Below are positions 24,801 to 38,216 of a stretch of DNA of 64,000 nucleotides, one piece after another (positions within the stretch are counted from its first letter, which is position 1; each line of letters opens with the position of its first letter). The stretch lies in NCBI GenBank assembly GCA_020055645.1, contig CM034546.1, positions 119,896,375 through 119,960,374 on the forward strand. Reading direction: 5' to 3'. The DNA comes from Tomocerus qinae. Taxonomy: Eukaryota; Arthropoda; Collembola; Entomobryomorpha; Tomoceridae. Under the pieces are notes generated by a model that made no database searches, was not told where the DNA came from, and saw only the letters and a list, made by a program, of their open reading frames with translations. The translations under genes and the position numbers were made by a program.

Positions 24801-27800
24801 AGTACTTGCACTCAGGTAGCTAATTGACAAATTGAGATATAGAGTAGCTGAAAAATATAGGAAAACTATTTTTTTGATAATGCTAAGAATGAGATTGAAA
24901 TTTGAAAATAAAAATTCTCCAAAGGAATATGTACAAGTAAGAAGAAAAGGGGTAAAAGAGATGAGACGGAAGCGGGACTTAGTGTATAAGTGGGATGGAA
25001 GAGTAAAACGGAGTGAGGTAAAGATCTATGCATGAATTTCCTCTTGTCCTCCTTGTCTCGCATTCCTCCTCATCAGTATATATAAGTAAGCAGAAGCTAC
25101 CCACGCACACTTCTCCAGCATCCTTAACGTCAAACCAATATGCTCCAATTCTTGTCCAGAAGAACATTCAAGTGTCTGTGACGCATGACCCTCTTCTCTC
25201 TGTAGGAATCTTCCGCAAGCCCAACCCGAATTTCTGCAGACCGAGAAAGTCAACTCCTCTCTCCCAATCCGAACAAAGCTTAGGCGTTTTCCCTAACTTT
25301 CTCCGGCCAATCCTCCTTTAGAAGCCAAGGACTTATTCCTCAAAAGTGGAGCACTCCTTTGTAGAGCGATGCCGTGACACAACACGAGCTGTTTGCTTCA
25401 GTTCACTTGGCATTCCATCTTGGTAACAACTAGCTCCGTACAGATAATATTCCTAAATTGATTTTCTTTTTTAAAGGTATATTATCTTACGCTACTTATA
25501 GATCCTTTCATATATTATTATAGTATAGTATCAACCATATGTATAGTTTACTTAAATATAAAATAATATTCTACATTTACTTGTAGTACATCCATAGTAG
25601 TTACTACTAGCAAAACTTTGGAATGCTACTGAAAACACGAGCAAAAGTCGCTGTCCTACTTTCTTTGTCCGAAATGGCATTCCCAACATGGAAATAGAGT
25701 ACTTTGGCCTGAATTTCACTTTGACTCACCAAGGATTTACACAGAATCCTCTACAGCTTCCCCATACTCAGCCAAAAACTTTTTCACCAACTGAATGACA
25801 GTTTACATTACCAATATACGGAAATGCTGGATCGTTATGGCTGGTATTTTGTCTATACTTTCCAATGTGGTTAGACGCAGACATGTCAAATATTATAAAT
25901 AGCTCTCTTTTATCCATATTTCAGGTAAAGTCGTATGTCACATTTAGAACCTACTAAATTGGGGATATCTGATCAGGATTTAGACTATTCTCATGATTTG
26001 TCACGCATTCACAAGTTAAATTGGTAAATCACACCACATAAAGCATCGTGACATGTTGACAGTTCAGATTTCTCACGCTACTATTAAAAACTGACTATGC
26101 TATCCCTCAAATGACAACAGATGCAAATTAAAACAACTCTATGACTAATGACCATCAAAATATAGCAAATATATTAATCAGTTTCTCTAAAGTAACAAAT
26201 TGAGAGGTGTTCTCTCTTTGTTTGGCACATTTTGACACAAGCAGTTGTATGTATCAATACATAAAGTTTACTAGAAGTGCCTACCTAATAATAAAAGCCA
26301 GTACAACAATTGCAACAACAACAACAGTCAATTGAGCTTGCGCTTAGCTGAGATATTGCTATCTATATGCACAGTTAATAAAAATGAACATTTTCCAGTA
26401 ACGATTCTTTTATTATCTGTACGTAATTTTAGTTCGGAATGAAACTGTGCTAACGTTTCCTTCAACATGAATCTGTACTCAAAATTATTACGGAAGAGCA
26501 ACGAATAATAAAGTATTCACCACAATACTGTAAAAGATTCCAAGCACGGTGTAAATCAATAAATGTATTCAACGTCTATGCACCACTGAGCCATTATTGT
26601 TTACTAAACCTGCGATTTGTGTGACAAGTGTCTAAACTGAATGGAAAGCGCAAGGAAATGGTACAAAAGGTTGTTTTAAAGTTATCGTTTGGTGCTCAGT
26701 GCTTACCGTTTTGGATTTGTATGCATACGTATGTGCCACAAACAGATGTACCCAAACAAACCGCAAAATGGAATCTGATGAATCTTCGGAAGGTTGACAT
26801 TATAAAAGTCCTTATCGATGTTGACTCAGATTGTATAGGAAAATGACAAACTTAAAAAGAAGGGAGAGTAAAAAGATACTCTTTGTTGATTCAGCCTACT
26901 ACAGTGACAAGAGAGCAGCATCAAATGTTTCAGTACTCAGTGGAAGGGGAACCAGCACCGGAAAAGATAGTGAAAAGAGATTTCCATGGACGAATTCCGG
27001 CATGGAATGTATAATTTCCTTCATATTTCTGGGGTTCGCACTTATCACTTTCAATAAGTATCCATAATACAGGCAGGCATGTCCATAACATCATGTAAGA
27101 TAAATATACTATCCAACAAACAGAATTAAATTGTGGAAGTATATTGTCTGAAAAATTGCTCCGTTTTTTCTTAAATGAAAACCAGATGGTTGTCAATAAC
27201 TTTTGGCAGTTCGTAATACTTGCATTATGATACTTATTCTAGATTATCCGTCTTAATACTATATCATACTACATACAATTTAGCATCTTAAAGCATATTT
27301 GAAATCATAGTGCTTAGATATGTAATTCGCAGTGCTTGGAAACATGAAGGAAGGGGACTCATAAGAATAGTAACGCTGGAAAGTCAGAGATGCCTGGCAT
27401 ATGGATGCTGTATGTGTTCAAATGGAGCAGGCCGTGCGCACGAGGGTATTCTTGCGAAAAATCGAAATTTAATTTCCTCCTCTGTTGGTTGTATAGGGGT
27501 ACTTTGGTTGAGCACATAAAGATCAAAGTTTATAATTCCTACTACACTCGACTTTCTCCGACTGGTATTCCATTTGATCTTGATTTTTATTATATCGTCT
27601 GGATTAGGGCTCTGAAAATATATGTGGGAGTTGTGTTTTGTGTAGCGCAAATAATCGGAAGGATAAATACAAGGGTTTAAGGTATAGATACCATAAAGAA
27701 GATTGCGGCATGTGTCACTTGAATGTCTAAAGGAGATAACAATCGTGAAATGGAAAAAAGTCTGATGCAGTTAGCTCTAAATACGGAGCAAAAGTGAAGG

Positions 27801-30441
27801 CTGATACTCCTTACAGGAAATTATGGTGGTTCTAATTAAAAATTAAAGCATAAACAGGACTTCAAAGATTCGCCTACCTTAAACTAAGTTGCCATACACA
27901 TCTACCAACTATCCCTACTCTTATGCAACTTTTGTGGTGCAATACTTTTACCAACAGCGAGTAACCTGAAACACAATTTACTGGGAATTGAACAAATATT
28001 TAACTAAGAAAACGATGATTACATTATTATTTCACAGAAAAGCACCAAAGTAGGTCGCATGTTATTTTCGGTGTAATTTATGAAATCAAATCATGGGGAG
28101 TAATCAAAATGAAAACTCAAAGGTTACCTGTACAGCTACATTAAGTTTTGAACCAATTTGGCATTTTTAGATGTATGCCAGAAGCAGTTATTTTATTAGT
28201 GCCATGAGAAATTCCTAGATTTCGGAGTATTTAACTCGGACGGGACAGCGGGTTGAATGTGGCACAGTAAAACTCATAAAAACAATTCCCTAACCCGAAC
28301 TAAATAGCAGTAAGCTGTTCACAACAGATGCTCCTATCAAGTATCAAAGTGAATGAGACATCTTTATATTATAGGGATGGATACTCTAATATTATACTAT
28401 GTGGCCGGTAAATGTTTTAGGTGATTTCACCAAAAATGTTCATATTATAGTTTAATTAGATAGTTATTTCTTGCACATTAATAATAAGTAATTACTTTAC
28501 TATTTAGTATAATATATGCCAACAAATTGACGGATTCACTTAAATCATTGCAGCATACAAATAAAATCTATTTCATTCTTGAGTAGAGACGTTCGACGAC
28601 ATGTGGGCAGGGGTGGTTTTTGATATTGATCTTTGATATTTCCTACACCCTCATCTTGAATTTCTATAAGTAATAACGCTGGCTGTAGTAATATTGGCTT
28701 GGTTTTTACTCGACTGACTGTAATTGTATTAGCAAGGCACAATTACCTAAGAAATATCCAGTTTTCATATCCAATGTCATTTAAATGGTAATAATGTAGT
28801 TTACTGACAGTAGCCCCTAATATATTAACTTGGTTCTAATTAATTGAGGTCCTTTATCCATTATGACTTTTACCATGCTATTTGTCAATTTGCCATTCTT
28901 TCATAACATTTACCCTTATAAACAATTAAGTTGTGTCAACCTTTGCGTTTGTGATTTATCTGTATAGCTTCATCTAAGGTCACCTTCATTTCACTTTTAA
29001 TACAAACAAAATTAGATTCATAATGTTATCACAATATAGATATTATAATTTCTCACTACAGTAGTAGTTGGTTGGTGTAACTTATGTTGAAAGTGTAAAC
29101 TTGGCCCATTTCCCTGTAAATAGTTATCAACGTCAGTGGTAGTAGGTACACCCACGAGATTTTTTGGCAAGGGTGTATTTTGTACTAGACAAAGTCATTT
29201 ACCTTAATCGTATGAATGAAGTTTGAAATGACAACCAGTGTGGGAAATGAGGGCGTAGCAAATGACGCCAAGCAGTCTGCTCCTACCAGATTTGTTTGTC
29301 GGATATGAAATTTCATAGCGCACCTCTATTCGATGTATCCAGAATATACATATAGTAAGTAATAAGTATAGGATGTAACACCCACGCAAAGAAAGTTGGA
29401 GTTTGGCCATCAAAAGCAGACTGATGCTTGAGGAAGAAAGCTTATAAGCATTATCGTATAGAAAGAATAGTTATATCAAAACTTTGTGAGTGTAAATATT
29501 TGTTACAACTTATATGGAAGCTTAAAGTATACTTTTGTAACCATTTTTATGGCAGGGGTACCTTTTCGTAAATAAACAGTATTGCCTTAAAATATGATTT
29601 CTTAACGTAATTTACCAAATTTAATGATACAATCCTTATAGACATAAAATGCGAGCAATGAATTTAGAAGAAAAAGTCATCCTGGATACCATGTATGTAA
29701 TCCAGTTTGAAAGTATGGCGTTGAAAGTTGTAAAATGCTAGGAGGCTTAAACGAATTAAAGTTCATCGAAAGAAATAGAAGCCCAAAAGGATATCTCACC
29801 CAGACGCACCCATAATAGAAAAAAACACCTTTACCAGCTCCAACTTGTAAAGTAGGCGTGGATGACGGTCGTACACATCTCTAGTTCTATGCTACGTGCC
29901 AAAATGGAAAATCAATTTGGAAGATAAATGGTGGTGGTAACGTCTGCTGGAAAGGAGGGCATGACGCAGTTCCAGCTCCGGGAGATCTTCTCCGTTACAT
30001 TACGACTCCTACGTTATGTTACAGCTAACAAAAGAATTCCAGATATAGCCTGCCTCGCCCTGTGCAGTGCCTAATGGGCATGGAATGCCATCCTTTGCTC
30101 ACGTCTTTGGATTCCAATTTTCCTTGGAGTACTATTCGCTTCATTTTCATTATCGTCTCATCTATTATAATCAATAGCTATTATCTCTTCCAATTAGATT
30201 TGTCAATTGCCATTTTCAAGGTACCTAAAATGCATTGCATGCTTGCAACTTGTTTTTATTTTCTGCAGTTAAGCAAACATTTGTGCTACAATATATACAA
30301 TTGAAATTTATATTTGGAATTATAGACTTTGTAGAACGATGCACCAAAATGGTCTGCTCAATGATATTATTGGTTTAAGAGGTAAGATTACAAGCAAGCA
30401 TGACCATTAAATTTTTTGTCGTATAATATGTAGAGTAAGAT
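21889..30441. other. Gene-poor region between black and the LPMO pair
   Basis: About 8.5 kb. It should contain the black promoter and any 5' UTR exon: an acceptor at 21902-21903 on the minus strand suggests one further upstream, but I could not place its donor. A stretch at about 24950-25430 is less AT-rich than its surroundings, with no supported gene. A short (CAA)n run lies near 26313-26328. The ORFs here overlap on opposite strands and carry no recognisable domain. Confidence 0.55.
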
Positions 30442-31498
30442 TTAATATATCGCGACATCTGCACATCCTCGAAATGTCTCTTGAGGACCACATCCTAGTT
30501 CATTAGTTCCGTTGCCACAATCTCCCCAAGAATTTCCTGAAGGTTTACACAAATTTAGTATTTAAATCTCTTCGTGACTAATTCATGAAGTTGGATAGCA
30601 TAATATCTCTACCAGTTTTGTAGTGCCATTGTAACACGCACTGCGAGCAAGTTAGACCATAAGGCAGCCTTATGGACGTGTTGTAAAAACCTTTTGTGTA
30701 GGAAACTGGATATCTTGTTCCAGATCCGTCCGCAAGTCCCATTAGAAAATTTTCGAAGCAACTTTCTTCTTCTGGTGCTGAAATGTTGTTCTGGGGACAC
30801 AGGCGAAACTCAAAGTACCCCAAATGAGCTGCTGTCAATTCTACAGATACGTTGATAACCTAAAAATATATTTCAGAATTCATTGTATAGTTCGTTAGGC
30901 TTTAGTCTATGGTACACCTGTATATAGTAGAGCTCACATTGGAGAAGTAATATATAATACCTGAGCCTGTTTGTATTTCCGGACTATAATGCCTTTGGCA
31001 TACGTTCCACCTCCTTCATTGTCTCTAGGTTTCGGATTTTGGTAAGGATCGCCGCATTCCCCACATTTTCCCCCGTTTACTTCATGTTGAACCTAATAGT
31101 AAAGCTACATTAATGGTAATTGCAACATATGCTAAAAGTTAAAACACGTTAAATATAGTATGCTGAAATATTCTAGGTCAAACAATCTAGAATATTATAT
31201 AATTAAATGAATACAATTAGGACTAATCGATCTATATTAGTATAATATAAAAAGATTAAAATTTGAGATTAATTCCAAATGGGACATCGTTTAGATATTA
31301 AAACTATAATAATATGTTCACCTGTCTTCCTCCGCAAAAAAGTTCATTATCATTAAAATTCTTGGGAGGATTATGTGAACTGAATTCTGGAAATCTCCAA
31401 ATAGACGATCGGTTGGGAGGCTCCATTAATCGTCCATGACCCGAACATTGAGGTACTGTTATTGCTACCAATATACCAAGCGATAAGAGAATTGGCAT
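30442..31498 (-). CDS. AA15 lytic polysaccharide monooxygenase, copy A
   Basis: Secreted copper enzyme for oxidative cleavage of chitin and/or cellulose. Four coding exons: 31498-31322, 31092-30961, 30859-30613 and 30536-30442; 216 aa. A 20-residue signal peptide (MPILLSLGIL...QCSG) ends just before the His that becomes the N-terminal copper-brace residue: HGRLMEPPNRSSIWRF. The second copper histidine is mature H95 in ELTAAHLGYFEFRLC. The C-terminal GCGPQETFRGCADVAIY carries a Phe that probably occupies the axial copper position. Cysteines of FCGG, CGECGD, SCF, CSQC and DCGNG are conserved with copy B. No binding module or membrane anchor follows. An in-frame upstream ATG at 31570 is the first after a TATA box; the 31498 start was chosen because it aligns exactly with copy B. 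Substrate is not predictable. Confidence 0.93.
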
Positions 31499-31570
31499 AA
31501 AATGCAAGACTGATTCAGGCAACCCAAATGAATGTTTTTGGAAATACAAGAAAATGCCCGGATATTTCAT

Positions 31571-33779
31571 TTTAATTGGCGCTGTATGTTTCTAATGATA
31601 GTAAATAATGTCTGACCCAACCAAATGTGTTTAAGATAACAAACTTCATGTCTTGACTTTAGTTTTGGTTTATATATACTGTGAATTTACTGATGAAATG
31701 GAAATTCGTTACTTCAATAAGTGTGTCAAGATTTCATACTTGATAAATCTGTCAGGCAAAGGTTTAAATTAAAAATTAGAGCAATTGCTGTAATTAAATC
31801 AGTAAACTATTACAATACAGATGTTATTTTTATTATTTCACCATGCAATGCACTGTGTCATGTGTGACTGATGGAAAAGGCAAATCTAATTCATGCATGG
31901 TTTTTTCTGGTCTATATTGCCTGCCGATAGCATTTAAGGGTATGTTAATTTGCCACAGTAAAGTTTAACAAAACGAACATTGTGTAGGTAGAGAAAATTT
32001 TAATCAGTGAAGAATAACGAAAAACTTGATCAGCCTTGGTTGTTAGCTTTATTGATTTAATTTTGTAAACAAATATGATTCATTAATTCTGTAGCACGCA
32101 TATAGCAAATTATTATTATTGCTTCGGTTGCATTGACTGTGTTATCACAAGCACAAGTCAGGGTATCTGCCGGTATCAGTCAGTACACTCTTCACTCTAC
32201 TACACTGTTAAACGGTGTATACTAGCAGTGAGACGATGTTCTGATTCAGAAATGGAAGCGCAGTTATAACTGCTCCATTGCTCCATTTAATGTAAACTTG
32301 AATAATAATTTTAAAAAATACCAAAATAAAGAAATATAAGGAGGACAATGTAAACGGTGAAAGTAAATGTATGAGCTTAACTCAGACCAATTTCTGCAGC
32401 AAACAAATATCTCATTCTCATCTTAATTATTTCATTTTTGAAAAATTACGCTCTAATAACATATGGATGCAACTTCATATCTTATGTACTATACCTAAGT
32501 ATATCATACCTATGTATGTAGAAGGAGGAAAGACAAGTTATTGATAATGTATGACAATACCAACCCTGATGAAACTTCATAAAGTAAAAAGTATTTTTGG
32601 ATGTCACGTCAGAATTTATCTTCACCAAAAATAATCACCCGACAGGATGTTTTGGAATTTGGTCTGAAGGTATGTTTGTCTGTCAATCAAATGTAATTTA
32701 CAAATGTCGGCTGTTCAAGAGCTGAATTAATCTGAATTGATGATTGTAATAATATTATGTATTGCGTATTACATAATTAAGGACCCCTAACTCAGGCATA
32801 TGCAATGTGCATATTTATTTGTTATTAGTCCTCCCTAAAGATCCACTTGGTAGCATGGAAAATGAAACAAATTTTCACTTCACCATACTATTAAGTAATA
32901 AAGATCTATGAAGACTGTCTGCATATGCAACATCAAATAAAAATTATGTCGAATTTAAACACAGAATAATTCTTTTTAGATAAACCTAACGCAAAACTTG
33001 AAACAAGCATCTAATTTTTCTTGACAATTTAGAGTTTAACTTTTTCATTGAACCATTATTGTCTTGTGTGTACAAATTTGGACAGAAATGTCTAAAAACC
33101 ATGAGATTTATTGTACTTCTTTAGTTTACATTCTATTTATAGATATGACCTGACAGAAACTTCATGTAATTTGATTTACCTTTGCCCGATAATTGTACTA
33201 TTTTGGAATATCACTTCAAAAAATAATGGTCCCCACTTCCTTGCTACAAATGTTACATTTACATAATATTACATCATACTTTTTTTACAAAGGTCCATTC
33301 TTCGTATTAGTACGATGAGAGCAAATGTCACTTTTAATCGATTCTGTAATCATTTTTTCTGTCAATCAAATACAAGGGGACAAATAAATGGCTGAAAATA
33401 TTATGATATTCTTACTTATGGCTATAGCGCATTTTATTGGCAAATATTTACCTGTACTGTATGTATGTAGAGTGGATAGAAAATTACCATTTGGTTAGGT
33501 TACAGAAAATCGGTATTTCCCTATGATTAATTAAATCGGCAAACAATTCTTGAGCAAACATCGATTGATTGATACTTGTACTTATCACGCTAATTTTTAC
33601 ATAAAAGTTTGAGTTCAATCATAAAAAATGAACATTAATCGCATTATCTCGAGTAGTTGAAGCAAATTATCCCTTGCAATCCAGTCAAGTCTGGTATATG
33701 CGAATTATTGGGTTCATCATACCTGAAAGTATCAATTAGCAACCTAATTAAATTCCAAACTATAGAAATTTCTATAAAA
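31571..33779. other. Divergent intergenic region of the LPMO pair
   Basis: About 2.2 kb between two genes transcribed away from each other, so it should hold both promoters. A minus-strand TATA box is at 31669-31676. No further gene is seen. Confidence 0.65.
31669..31676 (-). promoter_or_regulatory. TATA box of LPMO copy A
   Basis: TATATAAA on the minus strand, about 100 nt before the ATG at 31570. It predicts a start site near 31640. Confidence 0.45.
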
Positions 33780-34880
33780 ATGAATCCAGTTTTAGCGTCA
33801 ATACTCTTTACAGTAGCAGTTTTTGTTAGTGTAAACGGTCATGGAAGAATGTTGGAACCCCCAAATCGGTCTTCGATGTGGAGATTTGAAGAGTTTGATG
33901 AATACGAACCACCAACGAACTACAACGATAACGAACTGTTTTGTGGAGGAGCTGTGGTACGCATTTTATGTCTTGGTCTCATAATACGGTTTTCATTGAA
34001 TTTTCATATATGACTATTATACAATTTTATTTTCAGTTGTAATTTTAAATATTTTATGCTTTCAGGTACAACATGAACAGAATGGCGGAAGATGTGGAGA
34101 ATGTGGAGGTATGTTTATTTACTTTTTCAGTAGCAGAAAAACATTTTCCATGTACAAGCTAAGGTTTCTTACAAACGTTTGTATCATTACCTTTGAAATT
34201 AGACTCATGGGAGTTGCCTAAGCCTAGAGCTAATGAAAATGGTGGTTTATTCGGAAACGGGGTTATTGTGAGACGTTATAATGCTGGACAGGTAACAAAA
34301 TAGCAATTTGCATGAACTACAGATATAATACTAAAACATAGACATTCAAGTTTTTTTTACGTTTAACAGAAGTAAAAATAGTTACAAATAAAATTTGTTC
34401 TGCCTTAGACATAAAATAGCACGTAACAGTAAAACGAACAATAATAATCTGAATTTGTGTAGACGTTCCCAGTTAAAGTTGAGCTGACAGCGTCCCATTC
34501 AGGATACTTTGAATTCCGTCTGTGCGAGCATAACAATTTATTTGAGCCTGAACAAGAATCTTGTTTCGAACAGCACTTGCTGGAGCTAGCTGATGGGTCT
34601 GGAACTCGCTACCCGATTGTCGATGGTCTGGGCATGTACACTATGAGACTTCGTCTCCCACAGAATGTACGATGCTCGCAGTGTATTTTACAGGTACTAC
34701 CTAATTTGCTTTCACTGGATTATGGTCACTAGATAATTCTGCAATTCACTTTTACTTTCACTTTTACAGTGGCACTACCGAGTTGGCAATTCATGGGGAA
34801 TGTGCCCAAATGGCACAGAAGGCATTGGATGTGGTCCTCAAGAGACATTTAGAGGATGTTCTGATATCGCCATTGTTTAA
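33780..34880 (+). CDS. AA15 lytic polysaccharide monooxygenase, copy B
   Basis: Paralogue of copy A, on the opposite strand, head to head. Five coding exons: 33780-33956, 34066-34108, 34203-34291, 34463-34693 and 34770-34880; also exactly 216 aa. The signal peptide MNPVLASILF...VNG is followed by the copper-brace N-terminus HGRMLEPPNRSSMWRF. The second histidine is in ELTASHSGYFEFRLC, and the C-terminal block is GCGPQETFRGCSDIAIV. CGG and CGECGD cysteines match copy A. Differences from A: an extra phase-1 intron within CGECG-D, and the last intron sits before WHY rather than 5 codons later within the Gly of KTG-NSW. ATTAAA at 34935-34940 is a likely poly(A) signal. A catalytic-domain-only secreted enzyme; substrate unknown. 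Confidence 0.95.
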
Positions 34881-34934
34881 TTGTATTATCTTTTGTTTCG
34901 AACTTCGTCTTACCTTAGTATATTATATTTTGTA

Positions 34935-34940
34935 ATTAAA
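34935..34940 (+). promoter_or_regulatory. Polyadenylation signal (ATTAAA) of LPMO copy B
   Basis: ATTAAA lies 55 nt after the stop codon of copy B. Confidence 0.5.
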
Positions 34941-37900
34941 AAATGACCTATTAAACATTTGCAGGAATAATAATATTACCATAATATATTACTATTACAG
35001 ACATTCATTATCAATTAATTATCGTTAAGAACAAGCCCAATTACAAATATACGCTATAGCTCCCTAAATAAGACTATTATTTAACAACTTGTGCAAACCT
35101 AGTAAATGTAGTCAATGCCAGTTTTCACAAATAGTTTTCAAAAAGGGCAATGATAAACGGCTTTGCAGGTAAAACGCCTGCATCTGCTGGGGATTAATTT
35201 TTTCAGGGAAAATTATCAAAACTATCATCAAAATCATCATTGAAAATGTAAAACCATACCAAAAACATTGGAATGGCTATGCACTAGTCATCGCTTTGCT
35301 ATGACTTGAGATGTTAGGATATTTTTTGGTGTTCCTTTTCTTCCTCTTAAGATATTGTTCGATTGTGTCCATGATAAGCTCCTCTGTTAAATATTAGACG
35401 TTTTCACCACTCTGCTTTGTATTAGGAATTTTTTCATTGGTACGTTTTTTCATCTTGCTCGTAATTCTCATGGGGACTTGAACCTCACACTCATCCAAGC
35501 ACGCAACACAGAACTTTCCTCTGGCTTAGAATATTTTTCGTGGACTTGATTCCTCCATCTTGCAGAACATCCTAATAAGTGTTATGTTGGGCGATTGTAA
35601 TCCGGAAAAAAGACAAAGAAAAATATTTTAAGACTTTTTTCGCCAAAATACCTATGGCCTTTTGAGTATTTTTGGGAAATCTCATTCTCCCTCTTGCGCT
35701 TGCAGGGTAATCCTTCTTATGCTGAACGCTAGCACACATTAATACAAGCCCACGAAAAATATTCTAAGTCTCTTGTCACCACCACAGATATTTCTTAAGA
35801 GTATTTTAGGTGGACTAATATTCTACACTTTTCAGCATATCGTATATTATGCTGAGCAACTGCAATCGATAAAAGACGCTCTGAAAAAAATCTGTCTTCT
35901 AACGACACTATATACTTTTCTTAGAATATTTTTCGTGGACTTGTTTCCTCCCTAGTTGGTCTTATGCTATGCGATTATACTGATTAAAAGAAGCCAACAA
36001 AAAATATTGTAGATCTTTTATCTCCACTGCAGCCATGTTTTAAATTATTTTTCATGGACATGATTCCTCCATCTTGCAGCATATGCCGTCTTAAGGTGGA
36101 CCGTTGATTTAGACTAATTTTTGAAGCCTAAGCGTGCTGAAATGAAAAACGAGATCAGTATTGATAGTCTAGTCCTTACTCATTCATTACAAAATAATAC
36201 TGACATATAATATACAAACCTTTATACAAGAATACTGACAGAATTTCATGCGTATGTCCCACTTTACGTTTATGTAGAGTAAAGATGCTCTATGAAGACA
36301 TGGATATAAATAAAATTAATGCAATACAAATTAAAGCAATATGCCATATGCCCTGTGTCTACCCTAAGCCCTATGTCTACCTTTAAACTGTTCTTGTTGA
36401 TTTACCTTGATAGTTGTTATTTACCCGAACGAACCTATTTTGTAAAAAACATTGTAAAGCATAATCCAAAGGAAATTCATAGCAGTTGTCTTTGTGCATT
36501 AAAATCGTAAAATTCAAAATTACGCAATGCAATAAACTCATTTATTCATTATCGTTTATAATATTTTAAATTTAGTATGTTCTGATGTTTTACATGAACA
36601 ATAAAATGTCTTCAATGATATAACAACAATTACTACTTGCACTCTTTCATGTATTCTAATGTTTCAGTTCTATACTCTATCTAGGAGCGTTACATAAATA
36701 TATCCAACTACCATTTCCCCAATTGAAAATCATATACCTATATTTAATAAATGTAATTTAAATGTGCATTTTACAAGGCATTGATGACACACTTTTCCAA
36801 GAATTAGCATCATCATAATTATCAGTTGACACTGAATGGATGTTTATTTATTATGGTTACCAACAGTCAGCCTTCTAATATCCATTGTAAAGACTGACTA
36901 GACAGCTTTTAAGTACACGAGGAATAAGAAAATAAGCATGTACCTAAAAGGTATACATGGATCATTGGCGATGTTCCTACATATCGTATGTCAAGAACAA
37001 GGTTGCAGGGTAAGAAATAAAATTAATCAGAAGGAAAGAGTTAAAGTCATTTATCGGCAATTATTCATTGTCTGAGCCTATAAGATTCTGTGATGATGAT
37101 TCAACAAAAAACCTCCTTAATCAATCATTCATTTCCAAACTTAAAGCTATGCCATTACCTGTATGCAGCGTATATACCTTCACTTAACAGGTAGATAATA
37201 CAAGGTTTTTATTCCATAATATTAATTTAGTAGAATGAACCATGAACGTGTACTCGTCGGAAAATACAATTCTTTGAATACCTTTTTGTAATGAAGGTAC
37301 AATACTACATCGAATTTCACATGCTGAATTATAATCTATAGACTTGGATGTACACATACTACATAATAGTTTCTACTGTATATATCATGTGTAGACATAA
37401 AGATTATACTCAGTAAACAAAAAATGTCATAAGGTACGTCAATAATAAAGCAGAGTATGAGATAGAATCGGTAGTAAGTGCTCTGCTGTGAACAACAACA
37501 ACATCCATGGGATAGAGTAGTGCAGATTAAAAAAAATCCTTTCTACGTCCTGGAACAGGATAAAAGGATGAGGATTGACTGCGGATAGAATGTGTATTTA
37601 CTACATCAAAGTATTTCCCTTAGAGTCGTAGATGAGTTAGATTTGGCCAGCAGTGGTGTAAAATCGCGTGTAAAAACAAAGCAATAATGGTAGTAATTTA
37701 GCCTATGCACAAAGATGAGCGTGACAAAAGGAGTACTGACTCAACAACTACTAGCTAAACTCCTATTGCTAGTATAACCATGGCTTAATGACCATCATGA
37801 GATCACCACGTTCGTTTACTGTCTTACCAGCTACTATATATTTATGCAATGATGCGTTGATTTCCAGTCAGAAGTACCTGCACACAAAGTTGCACTGTGA

Positions 37901-38216
37901 AATTGCACAGGAACATTTCTTTCATCGTCTTTTTATGTTAAATTACTTTTTGCTTCATTGGAACCAGTAAAGATATCCATAGGTTATTTCATTGCCGATT
38001 TATACATCAGCAAAGCAATAGACATGCAAATCAGGGGAATACCAATTCATCAGAATCCATCCCACTCCCTCAAACAAATAATTTTGGCCTCTGCTAACAA
38101 ATTATATTGATCCTCTGTAACTTCAATTGTTTATTCAGAACGTTATTTGCGTGGCACTGTGGCTTTAGTAAATTTTAGGATTTAATTTCGCCATGCTAAA
38201 TCTTTTGCAGAGAAAA
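34941..38216. other. Intergenic, LPMO B to CLIP protease
   Basis: About 3.3 kb without a supported gene. It contains the dispersed repeat cluster at 35525-36085 and a short tandem duplication around GCCCTRTGTCTACC at about 36349-36383. Confidence 0.65.
35525..36085. repeat. Cluster of a short repeat (CTTAGAATATTTTTCGTGG core)
   Basis: Near-identical cores occur at 35525-35548 (plus), 35745-35768 (inverted) and 35920-35943 (plus). A diverged plus copy lies at about 36041-36062. The first and fourth copies are followed by the same ATTCCTCCATCTTGCAG extension. This looks like a decayed repetitive element. Confidence 0.75.

Noticed and set aside
25028..25321. 97-codon plus-strand ORF in a less AT-rich patch
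   Set aside because: Minus-strand frames are also open and there is no motif. The composition alone is not evidence of coding.
27310..27680. Overlapping ORFs of 69, 88 and 96 codons
   Set aside because: Three frames on two strands open together with no conserved words.
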